64,000 bases of DNA from Sulfopaludibacter sp035606355 (GTDB taxonomy: Bacteria > Acidobacteriota > Terriglobia > Bryobacterales > Bryobacteraceae), in assembly GCA_035606355.1 (NCBI GenBank), contig DATNFO010000039.1, positions 103,807-167,806 on the forward strand, in the 5' to 3' direction. Under the pieces are notes generated by a model. It did not search any database. It was given only the letters and a program-made list of their open reading frames with translations, and had not been told where the DNA came from. Below are positions 1 through 7,979 of this stretch, in pieces (the stretch's first letter is position 1; every line of letters starts with the position of its first letter). A program made the position numbers and the translations under genes.

Positions 1-1114
1 CCGGAAGATTATCGTGGACCACCGCCACCGGCTTGCGCTGCTCGAGCGTGAAGATGTTGTTGCGCGCGTTCTTCAACTCGGCGACGAACGCATCGCGCCC
101 CAGGTAGTGCTCCGTGGAGAGTTGCTGGAAATAAGTTGCGAATCCCTCGCTCAGCCACGCATCGTCCCAATCGCTCTCCGTCACCGCGTCGCCGAACCAC
201 TGGTGCGCCACTTCATGCCACACCAGGCTCGATGCCGGCCGGTTCTGTATGGAGCGCTCGCCGTAGAAGATCGCGCTGGCATGCTCCATCCCGCCGCCCA
301 TTCCGGCCGCCTGCACGCCCGCGAGCTTGTCATATGGATACGGTCCCACGAAATCGGAGTAGAACTCGATGGCCTGCCGCATCGGCGTTTCCAGAGCCAC
401 GATTCCATTCTCGCGATCCTGCGGAAACACCCACGTTTGCAGCGGAATGCCCTGCGCTGTTCCGAAATAGCGCGACGCAAACCGCGCCACTCCGATATTG
501 TTCAGCCACGACGCGATCGGCTCATCCTGTTTCCAGTGCGTGCGGCGCAGCCCGCCCGGCAGATCCGTGATCTCCTGCAGCAACCCGTTCGCGACCACCT
601 GATACTGCGCGGGCGCGGTCACCACAAACTCGCTGGTCGCCTTGTCGTACGGATGATCGATCATCGGCAGCCACTGCCGCGCCATCACCGGCCAGTTCAC
701 GCTGAAAAAACATCGCTCGCCGAACTTGTTTTTCAGAATTTTGAGGCCATTGCCCGGGACGCCCCGATACTTCACCGTATAACTGCGCCGTTCGCCAACC
801 GCGGGCGGCGCGGGGAGCCGTATGGAAAGCCTGTCGTTCTCATGCGTGTAAACGAGCGCAGCGCCGTCAGGACCGGTTACACCGGTTACGGTCATACCCT
901 TCCCGTTGCGGACGCTCGTGAGGTCCAGCGCAAACGCGGTCACGTTCGGTTGCACGAAGCGAAGCTCAACCGTGGTCTCGCCCTGTATCTCGTCGGTATC
1001 GTCACTCAACGTGACGCGCAAAATATAATGTTGCGCGTCGATGCCCGGCTGGCGCGGGTAATTGTCTGCTTGCGCGGCGAGCGCGAACAGCAAGAGAGCG
1101 GCGGCTGATTTCAC
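1..1114 (-). CDS. M1-family zinc aminopeptidase, secreted (3' end outside window)
   Basis: Metallopeptidase of the M1 (gluzincin) family, expected to remove N-terminal residues from peptides outside the cytoplasm. Reading the minus strand from a GTG at 1114 gives a clear signal peptide (MKSAAALLLFALAAQA) and an N-terminal beta domain. It continues to a GMGGGMEH segment near residue 268 (equivalent of the GAMEN exopeptidase motif), the zinc motif HEVAHQWFG near residue 300 and the third ligand in WLSEGFATYF near residue 323. About 371 residues are present; the C-terminal part runs off the left edge. The GTG start is chosen because the signal peptide begins there. Only 21 bp separate it from the divergent M61 gene. 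Family call is firm; substrate unknown. Confidence 0.93.
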   Translation of the reverse strand, partial: MKSAAALLLFALAAQADNYPRQPGIDAQHYILRVTLSDDTDEIQGETTVELRFVQPNVTAFALDLTSVRNGKGMTVTGVTGPDGAALVYTHENDRLSIRLPAPPAVGERRSYTVKYRGVPGNGLKILKNKFGERCFFSVNWPVMARQWLPMIDHPYDKATSEFVVTAPAQYQVVANGLLQEITDLPGGLRRTHWKQDEPIASWLNNIGVARFASRYFGTAQGIPLQTWVFPQDRENGIVALETPMRQAIEFYSDFVGPYPYDKLAGVQAAGMGGGMEHASAIFYGERSIQNRPASSLVWHEVAHQWFGDAVTESDWDDAWLSEGFATYFQQLSTEHYLGRDAFVAELKNARNNIFTLEQRKPVAVVHDNLP

Positions 1115-1135
1115 ACGGACTACTATACTGAATCC
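1115..1135. promoter_or_regulatory. Candidate bidirectional promoter between M1 and M61 peptidase genes
   Basis: The whole spacer between two divergent start codons is 21 bp. It holds TATACT (1124-1129, + strand), 6 nt before the ATG at 1136, and the overlapping TATAGT (1127-1122, - strand), 7 nt before the GTG at 1114. Such spacing puts both transcription starts at or next to the start codons, so both mRNAs would be leaderless. No Shine-Dalgarno sequence fits in the spacer. No good -35 box is visible. Confidence 0.5.
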
Positions 1136-3001
1136 ATGCGCTTCGCTGTTGCCCTGATTCTCGCCGCGCCCCTCCTTGCCCAGACTCCCATCCAGGTGAA
1201 GGTGGATGCTTCGGACGCTGCGCGCCGCGTCTTCCACGTGCGCCTTTCCATTCCTGCCAAGCCCGGCCCGACCACCCTGCTCTACCCCGAGTGGATTCCC
1301 GGCGATCACATGCCCGATGGTCCGATCCCCAATCTGGTCGGCCTGGTGATCAAGGCCAATGGCGCGACCGTGCCGTGGCGCCGCGACGACGTGAACATGT
1401 TCGCCTTCCACATCGACGTGCCGGCCGGCGCCACTGCCCTCGACGTCAGCTTCGACTTCCTCTCGCCGCCCGATTCCGCAGGCGGAGCCTTCCTGGCGGG
1501 CAGTTCCGCGACTACCGAACTCACGGTCCTCAACTTCAACCAGTTCGTCCTCTACCCGCAAGGCGCAGATGCCGATTCCGTACAGTTCCAGGCCGCGCTC
1601 CACGTTCCCGACGGCTGGAAATACGGCACTGCGCTACCAATCGCCAAGGAAAGCGGCGGCGATATCGAATTCGCGCCAGCCTCCCTCACCACGCTGATCG
1701 ATTCGCCCATCTCCGCGGGCCGTCATTACAAGACCGTGGACCTGGGCACGCAGAACGGCCTGCGCCACTATCTCCACCTCGCCGGGGATACGGACCGTTC
1801 CGTCGATATCAGCCCCAAGCTCGTGGAAGGTTATAAGAATCTGGTCGTGCAGGCGGGCGATCTGTTCGGGGCCCGGCATTACCGCGATTACCACTTCCTG
1901 TACACACTCAGCGACCACATAGCCCATTTCGGCCTGGAGCATCACGAAAGCAGCGATGATCGTCTCGGCGAACGCACGGTCGCCGACCCGGACCTCAGTC
2001 TTGCTTCCGCGTATCTTCTCTGTCACGAGTATGTCCATTCGTGGAATGGTAAGTTCCGCCGGCCGGTGGGACTTACTAAAGACGGGAAGGATGGCGGGTA
2101 CGACTTTCCCATGCGCGGCGACTTACTGTGGGTTTACGAAGGACTTACTAACTACCTCGGCGAAGTGCTTGCTCCACGCAGCGGCCTCTGGAGTCCCGAA
2201 GACTATCGCGAGTCGCTGGCATCCACTGCGGCGGCCATGGATAACACCTACGGCCGCCGCTGGCGTCCGCTTGAAGATACCGCAGTCGGCGCGCAGATCA
2301 CTTATAACGCGGGCGAAGACTACTCCAATTATCGCCGCGGCGTCGATTATTACCCCGAGGGCTCCCTGTTGTGGCTGGAAGCGGATGTGCTTATCCGGCG
2401 GCTCAGCAGGGGCGCCAAGAGCCTCGACGATTTCTGTAAGCTCTTCCACGGCGGAGCGAGCGGCGCGCCGGCTATGAAGCCGTACACGTTTGATGACGTG
2501 GTCGCAGCCCTCAACACCGTGCAGCCGTACGATTGGGCAACGTTCTGGAAAGAGCGCCTGCTGAAGACCTCCGAACACGCCCCGCTCGGCGGCGTCGAGG
2601 GCTCCGGATGGAAACTGGTCTACGACGGCACGCGCAGCGACTTCTGGAAAGCCTACGAAACCAGCCGCAAGGTGGTGGATCTCAGTTACTCCATCGGAGT
2701 CAAGGTATCGGACGACGATGGCGGCATCGGAGACGTGACGTACGCCGGACCGGCGCAGAAGGCGGGAGTGGCGCCGAATACCAAGCTGATCGCCGTCAAC
2801 GGGCACGCCTATAACTCGACTGTCCTGCGCGAAGCAGTTGCCGATTCCGCGAAGGGCGGCAAAGTGGAGCTGCTCATTCGATCCGGAGAATATTACGAGA
2901 CGCACACCATCGATTGGCACGGCGGGGAACGGTACCCGCACTTAGTCCGGGATGAAAGTAAGCAGGACTTACTGACGATGATTACTGCGCCCTCGCACTA
3001 G
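1136..3001 (+). CDS. M61-family (glycyl aminopeptidase-like) peptidase with PDZ domain
   Basis: Secreted or periplasmic metallopeptidase of family M61. A signal peptide (MRFAVALILAAPLLAQ) is followed by the M61 N-terminal beta domain (about residues 20-170). The catalytic domain has the zinc motif HEYVHSWNGK near residue 297 and downstream Glu in the WVYEGLTNYLG segment. A PDZ-like domain follows near residues 520-600 (GPAQKAGVAPNTKLIAVNG). Length (621 aa) is normal for the family. It forms a divergent pair with the M1 peptidase, suggesting the two peptide-degrading enzymes are switched on together. It is followed by a repeat-filled gap rather than another gene. Confidence 0.93.
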   Translation: MRFAVALILAAPLLAQTPIQVKVDASDAARRVFHVRLSIPAKPGPTTLLYPEWIPGDHMPDGPIPNLVGLVIKANGATVPWRRDDVNMFAFHIDVPAGATALDVSFDFLSPPDSAGGAFLAGSSATTELTVLNFNQFVLYPQGADADSVQFQAALHVPDGWKYGTALPIAKESGGDIEFAPASLTTLIDSPISAGRHYKTVDLGTQNGLRHYLHLAGDTDRSVDISPKLVEGYKNLVVQAGDLFGARHYRDYHFLYTLSDHIAHFGLEHHESSDDRLGERTVADPDLSLASAYLLCHEYVHSWNGKFRRPVGLTKDGKDGGYDFPMRGDLLWVYEGLTNYLGEVLAPRSGLWSPEDYRESLASTAAAMDNTYGRRWRPLEDTAVGAQITYNAGEDYSNYRRGVDYYPEGSLLWLEADVLIRRLSRGAKSLDDFCKLFHGGASGAPAMKPYTFDDVVAALNTVQPYDWATFWKERLLKTSEHAPLGGVEGSGWKLVYDGTRSDFWKAYETSRKVVDLSYSIGVKVSDDDGGIGDVTYAGPAQKAGVAPNTKLIAVNGHAYNSTVLREAVADSAKGGKVELLIRSGEYYETHTIDWHGGERYPHLVRDESKQDLLTMITAPSH

Positions 3002-3012
3002 GGGGGGATCAG

Positions 3013-3301
3013 TCCGGCTGTTGTTCTCGTGGGCCTCCATTCGCCTTTCGATGCACCTTTTACCGCTTCCTTACGGTCGCGGTGAAAACATCCGGCTGTC
3101 GTTCTCGTCGCACTCCATTCGCCTTTCGATGCACTTTTTACCGCTTCCTTACGGTCGCGGCTCCGTTAGCAGCATCAAGTACACACGGAGCCGTGACCGT
3201 TAGGGAGCGGTAAAAGGTGCCGGCGATACGGAAACAATTCACATCTTTTTCACAAGCCCGTAAGGGAGGGGTAAAACGTGCCGGGGATGCGACTGCGTTG
3301 A
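3013..3301. repeat. Inverted-repeat element with tandem half-units (copy 1)
   Basis: This fills the gene-free gap 3002-3335. The core is an inverted repeat with arms 3131-3165 and 3186-3220 (35 nt each, a few mismatches) around a 20-nt loop. The arms carry TTTACCGCT..CCTTACGG and its complement. Upstream lies a second half-unit offset by 78 bp (CCGG at 3014 and 3092), and downstream a third half-unit ends in an AACGCGGCAAAAA tract. Related copies lie at 16425-16695 and 21478-21895. No protein-coding signal is credible here. Confidence 0.8.
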
Positions 3302-3335
3302 ACGCGGCAAAAACGTAATTTGATAAGTCGCCCGG

Positions 3336-5810
3336 TTAATCCTCCCGCAAAGCAATCATCGGGTCCAGGTTCGAAGCGCGGCGAGCAGGGAGGTAACAAG
3401 CGGCCGCCGCGATCAACGCCATCAGCACCGTCGTTCCCGCCAGCACTGCTACATCGTTCGGCTTTACCCCATGCAACTGGCTCTGAATCACCTTTCCCGC
3501 GGCCAGCGCCCCGCCGATTCCAAGAGCGAACCCGATGGCCGCCAGTTTCATGCCTTCGCCGAGCACCTGTCCCAAGACCAGCCTGCGATTCGCTCCCAAC
3601 GACATGCGGATCCCGATCTCGCGCGTGCGCTGACTGACCACATAAGACAGCACGCCGTAAATTCCCACCGCCGCCAAAATCGCCGCGAACGCCGCGAAGC
3701 ACCCCAGCAGCAGCGTCATGAACTGCGAGCCCTGAGCGCTTTCGCCGATCACCTGGTCCATCGTGCGCACATTGAACAGCGGCAGCGTGGCATCGAACTT
3801 CGACACGACTTGCCGCGCCTCATTGGCCAGCAGCGCCGGATCGCCCTTGCTCTGCAGCACCAGAAACAGACGGTCGCCGCCGGTGAACGGTGTATACGCT
3901 TCCGATATCGGCTTCTGCGTCAGACCCCACTGCTTCACGTCATTGACGACGCCGAGCACCTGCTGCCACGGACCATGATCGCCATTCAAAGAGAAGAACT
4001 GACCCAGAGGATTCTGGTCCGGCCAGAACGTGCGCACCATCGTCTGGTTGATGACCGCCGGGTAAACCATCACGTTGGTTTGCGATTCCGAAAGTTTTTC
4101 GTGCCGTTGAAATGCTGCGCTACGAAGTTCCGTGTTCGCCGCCGCCTGCGCCACCTCGGGCTCTGTATAAACCCGGCCGGCGATCAGCCGCATCCCCATC
4201 GCTTTGAAGTATTCCGGCGATACCTGGTGTGTTTCGCACAGCGGCCCGCTCAACTGCCCGGTCGCACGGCCGCGAATCTTCACATAGCTGTTCGAACCGC
4301 CCTCGAGCGGGAGATGCGACGCCACGGCAACGTTCTCAACGCCCGGAATCGCGCGCGCATTCTCCGCCAGCGATCGCGCAAATTGCCGCTGTCGCGCGTA
4401 CTCCTTGTAAGTGGCTTCGGGCAGTTGGATCGCGGCCGTCCATACGCCTTCCGGCCGTACTCCGATATCGGTCCCGCGCAGCCGCACAAAGTCTTTCATC
4501 AGCAGCCCCGCGCCGATCAGCAGCACCAGCGAAAGCGCGATCTCGCTCACCACCAGGCTGTTGCTGGCGAGTTTTCGGCCGCGCGAGGCGCTGATCGAAC
4601 TACCCGCGCCGCCTCTGAGCTCATCGAACACTCCCGCTCGAGAAACCTGCACCGCGGGAAAGAGGCCGAATAACAACCCGGTCAGCACCGCGATTCCGAA
4701 AGTAAATGCCAGCACCGTGCCGTTCAGCTCCAACGCGTTGAACTGCGGCAGCGAGAAACTCTTCGCGTGCGCGAATGCGCTCAAGACGCCCCAGCCGAGC
4801 AGCAAGCCGACCGCGCCGCCCGAAACCGAAAGCACCAGGCTTTCCGTGAGCCACTGCCGCACGAGGCGGCCGCGGGCCGCGCCCAGCGCACTGCGCACCG
4901 CGATCTCCTTACGTCTCGCCACTGCGCGCGTGAGCACTAAGTTGGCAACATTGGCGCACGCAATGAGTAACACGAGAGCTACCGCCCATAACATCATCAT
5001 GAGAGACGAACGCGAGTTACCGATCAGGTTATCGCGCAACGAAACTACCACGGAGCCCACTTTGTGGTTACTACCCGGATACTGCTTTTCCAGGTTCGAT
5101 GCAATGACACTCAGGTCCGCCTGCGCCGCTTTGACCGTAACTCCCGGCTTGAGCCGTCCGATTGCCGAAGCCCAATGCGAACCGCGTTCGTACTTGTTCA
5201 CCATCTCCATCGGGAACCACACCTGCGCGCGCGTCGGGAAACGGAACTGCGGCGGCATCACTCCGACGATCGTGTACTTCCGCGCGTCCAGCTCGAGTGT
5301 TTGATTGAGAATGTGCGGGTCGCCCGCGAACCGCGACTGCCAGAAGCGGTAACTCAACACCACCACATCGTCTTTGCCTTTCTGGTCCTCACCCCGCACC
5401 CAGGTTCGGCCGATGACCGGACGCACGCCGAAGATATCGAAGAAATTTGCTTCCGTGGGCGCTCCCAGAATGTGATCGGATTCGCCGTTGCGGCTGGCAT
5501 TCATATCCTGCAGCCAGGAGAACATGGCGATGTCCTCGAAGGTGTGATTTTGCGTCCGCCAGTCCGCGATATCGGGTCCAGTCAGGGGATATTGTCCCGG
5601 CGCATCTTCCGTCTCGAAGAGCCGCACCAGCCGGTCGGGTTGGCGGAACGGCAGCGGCCGCAGCAGAATGGTGTCGATGATGCTGAAAATCGCCGTATTC
5701 GCGCCGACCCCGATGGCCAGCGTCAGAATGGCGATCGCGGCGTAGCCTTTGCTCCGCCAAAGCGTACGAAGAGCGAACTGTACGTCGCGCATGACGTTTG
5801 GACGGGTCAT
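3336..5810 (-). CDS. ADOP-family ABC transporter permease (MacB/FtsX-like)
   Basis: Inner-membrane permease of the acidobacterial ADOP type. An N-terminal transmembrane helix (around residues 20-45) is followed by a MacB-like periplasmic core domain and an FtsX block with three helices (about 280-400). A second periplasmic core follows, then a C-terminal FtsX block (about 690-815) ending in PARRASNLDPMIALRED, the usual ADOP terminus. Length 824 aa is typical. It lacks the short permease-prefix region seen in the second ADOP of this window. A second in-frame ATG (5792, MRDVQFALRT) is a plausible true start. No ATPase gene is adjacent. It lies 5 bp behind the SBBP gene and is probably co-transcribed with it. 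Substrate unknown. Confidence 0.9.
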   Translation of the reverse strand: MTRPNVMRDVQFALRTLWRSKGYAAIAILTLAIGVGANTAIFSIIDTILLRPLPFRQPDRLVRLFETEDAPGQYPLTGPDIADWRTQNHTFEDIAMFSWLQDMNASRNGESDHILGAPTEANFFDIFGVRPVIGRTWVRGEDQKGKDDVVVLSYRFWQSRFAGDPHILNQTLELDARKYTIVGVMPPQFRFPTRAQVWFPMEMVNKYERGSHWASAIGRLKPGVTVKAAQADLSVIASNLEKQYPGSNHKVGSVVVSLRDNLIGNSRSSLMMMLWAVALVLLIACANVANLVLTRAVARRKEIAVRSALGAARGRLVRQWLTESLVLSVSGGAVGLLLGWGVLSAFAHAKSFSLPQFNALELNGTVLAFTFGIAVLTGLLFGLFPAVQVSRAGVFDELRGGAGSSISASRGRKLASNSLVVSEIALSLVLLIGAGLLMKDFVRLRGTDIGVRPEGVWTAAIQLPEATYKEYARQRQFARSLAENARAIPGVENVAVASHLPLEGGSNSYVKIRGRATGQLSGPLCETHQVSPEYFKAMGMRLIAGRVYTEPEVAQAAANTELRSAAFQRHEKLSESQTNVMVYPAVINQTMVRTFWPDQNPLGQFFSLNGDHGPWQQVLGVVNDVKQWGLTQKPISEAYTPFTGGDRLFLVLQSKGDPALLANEARQVVSKFDATLPLFNVRTMDQVIGESAQGSQFMTLLLGCFAAFAAILAAVGIYGVLSYVVSQRTREIGIRMSLGANRRLVLGQVLGEGMKLAAIGFALGIGGALAAGKVIQSQLHGVKPNDVAVLAGTTVLMALIAAAACYLPARRASNLDPMIALRED

Positions 5811-5815
5811 TCAGG

Positions 5816-7960
5816 CTATTGGTTAGGCCCGGCCCAAATCACGATTCCCGGACCGCGCACCCAATACGCCGGAGCCGTTGGCGACGACACCTCCAACTGC
5901 ACCACCATCGAAGTCGCGGCGGCCGGGATCCGCGCCTGCACCACCCCCGAAATCGCGCCCGCAACGGTGAGCGTGGCCAGCGGCGCCGCCGGGCCACTAC
6001 CAGGGACCAGCAGAGCGGACGGGCTGACCGGCAATGTGCTGGCGATCACCATGCCCGTTGCCTCAGCCGGCGCCGTGACGCCCACGCCGTTCAGAAACAC
6101 CGTGACCATCGACCCCGGAGCCGCCGGATTCGTACAGGTGTTCATGCTGCCGTCCGCATTGAACGCGAGCGGTTGCAGTCCGGCGAATCCCTGACCGTTG
6201 CACATGGCGCGGTCCGCTAACGGTCCGGTGAAACTCGCCGGCCACACGAACACCCCGGGCTCGCGCTCCGCCACTCCCAGCATGTACGACTCCGAAAATC
6301 CGGGCGAGCCCTCGCGACTCGATACTTGCATCGCCGCCTGCGCCTGCCCGGCGACCTCATACGGCACTTGCAGATTGATTTGCGTTGCCGACGTGTATAG
6401 GAGCGGCGCGGCGATTCCGTTGAAAGTGACCGCAACACCATCGCCCGCATCGAGGTTCGTGCCATATAGCGTGATCAATTGCCCCGGCGCCACGGTCACG
6501 ATTTTCGCGTCATCGGCAGCGTCGCAAATCGCGGCCACGCGCCCCAACGCCGATAGACTCACGCTGAAGATCTGCCCTCCGGCGATTACGGCGCTTCCAT
6601 CGGCGCGCGCTGCAATTGCGCCGCCGGCCGAAAGGTCGCGCTTCAACCCAGGCAAGAGCTCGACCGGCGAAAGCGTCCGGCCATCGGCGCTCAACCGCGC
6701 CACGAACCCGGGCGGCGCGGCCCCGTTCACCGCCGACGGCCGCGCCGCAACCGGCGTGTTCCACAATCCGGGCAGATCCGTCGAGTTCGCGAAGCCGGCA
6801 ATCAAAATATTGCCTTCGCTGTCCGTTGCCAGGCCCACGATCGAATCCCCTACGCGGAAGCTTCCGGCGATCTGCGCACCCGACCCCGCAAACAGCGTCG
6901 ACCACACCAGGCCGCTCCCGCCGGCGTTCAGTTTCGTCACGAACCCGGCGCTTGCCGGAGCGCTGAAGCTGAACAGTTGCGCTTGACCGAACGGACTGCC
7001 GCAGTACTCGGGCTGATACGCCGCCGGCGTAGTCGGATAATCGGGCGAGTTCGTTGTGCCGGCCACAATCGCGTTGCCCGCGTCATCGACCAACAGACCC
7101 GCCGGCGTCTCGCCCGACGCTCCCGAAAGATACGTCGCATACAGCAACCGGCTGCCGCTGGGATCGATCTTCGCGATGTGCTGATATGAGCAGCTCTGCG
7201 CGAATACCTGCGATGACGCGCACGTCCTCGATGCCACCGACTCCTGAAACGCTCCCGGCGTCGCCGGCGCAACCGGGAATTGGAACGCTCCCGCTGCATA
7301 GATGTTGCCGCCCGCATCAAGTGCGATCTGCCTGCCGCCAAAGCCGGCAATCGCCAGCAGCAGTTTGCTTCCGGTTGGGTCCAGCTGGACGATGAACCCC
7401 GAGCCCGAACGGTTCGCCGCCCCCTGCACCGCGCCTGTGGTGGTCTGCAACGCATCTGTTGCGTTCAGAGGTCCGGTGACGAACGCATTGCCCGCGGCAT
7501 CCACGGCAATGGCTTGTCCGCCGCTGACCGGCAAGTACGTGACATACACGGGGCGGCCATTCGCGTCCAGCCGGGCGGCGAAGGCCGAGCCTGTGACTCC
7601 TCCCGCCGCGCCGAACGCGCCCGGAGTGGTTGGAAAGTCCGGCGATTGCGTTCCCCCGGTCACGTAAACGGAACCATCCGCGCCGAGCGCTAACGCTTCC
7701 GCGCGATCGTCTTTCGAGCCGGCGAGCTGCGTCCACCACAGAATCCGTGAAGCGTCCCCCGTTAACTTCGCGGCGAACGCGTGCGCGGGCGCGGCGGCAT
7801 CGGAAGTCGCGAAATAAAAACCGGCAAGGTACAGGTTTCCCGCGGCGTCGATCCGAACCGCGTTGGCGATGCTGTTGGCGGGTAGAGCGGCCTGCGTGGG
7901 GGTCGCGGCGAGCGTCCACCCCGCTCCGATCAGTGCCAGCACAAACACCCGGCGCAACAT
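5816..7960 (-). CDS. Secreted SBBP beta-propeller protein with Solibacter C-terminal domain
   Basis: Extracellular structural protein of 714 aa. A signal peptide (cleavage likely after TPTQA) precedes many SBBP-type repeats of the form DAAGNLYLAG..SPDFPTTPGAF through about residue 420, which should fold as a beta-propeller. The last ~230 residues form the immunoglobulin-like Solibacter C-terminal module (TIGR03437 type; markers LITLYGTNL, NGIAAPLLYTSATQINLQVPYEV split over the strands). It sits 19 bp downstream of the LRR gene and 5 bp upstream of the ADOP permease, so a three-gene transcript is likely. The same C-terminal module recurs in three other secreted proteins of the window. Function unknown; surface binding or adhesion is an inference. 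Confidence 0.88.
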   Translation of the reverse strand: MLRRVFVLALIGAGWTLAATPTQAALPANSIANAVRIDAAGNLYLAGFYFATSDAAAPAHAFAAKLTGDASRILWWTQLAGSKDDRAEALALGADGSVYVTGGTQSPDFPTTPGAFGAAGGVTGSAFAARLDANGRPVYVTYLPVSGGQAIAVDAAGNAFVTGPLNATDALQTTTGAVQGAANRSGSGFIVQLDPTGSKLLLAIAGFGGRQIALDAGGNIYAAGAFQFPVAPATPGAFQESVASRTCASSQVFAQSCSYQHIAKIDPSGSRLLYATYLSGASGETPAGLLVDDAGNAIVAGTTNSPDYPTTPAAYQPEYCGSPFGQAQLFSFSAPASAGFVTKLNAGGSGLVWSTLFAGSGAQIAGSFRVGDSIVGLATDSEGNILIAGFANSTDLPGLWNTPVAARPSAVNGAAPPGFVARLSADGRTLSPVELLPGLKRDLSAGGAIAARADGSAVIAGGQIFSVSLSALGRVAAICDAADDAKIVTVAPGQLITLYGTNLDAGDGVAVTFNGIAAPLLYTSATQINLQVPYEVAGQAQAAMQVSSREGSPGFSESYMLGVAEREPGVFVWPASFTGPLADRAMCNGQGFAGLQPLAFNADGSMNTCTNPAAPGSMVTVFLNGVGVTAPAEATGMVIASTLPVSPSALLVPGSGPAAPLATLTVAGAISGVVQARIPAAATSMVVQLEVSSPTAPAYWVRGPGIVIWAGPNQ

Positions 7961-7979
7961 GCCTTCAGTGTATCGGTTC

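Noticed and set aside
14..1108. 364-codon open frame on the + strand at the left edge
   Set aside because: It is antisense to the M1 peptidase, whose zinc motif and signal peptide are unmistakable on the minus strand.
3021..3203. Short frame with repeated LPLPYGRG peptide
   Set aside because: It is a translation of the inverted-repeat element; the peptide repeats simply mirror the DNA repeats.
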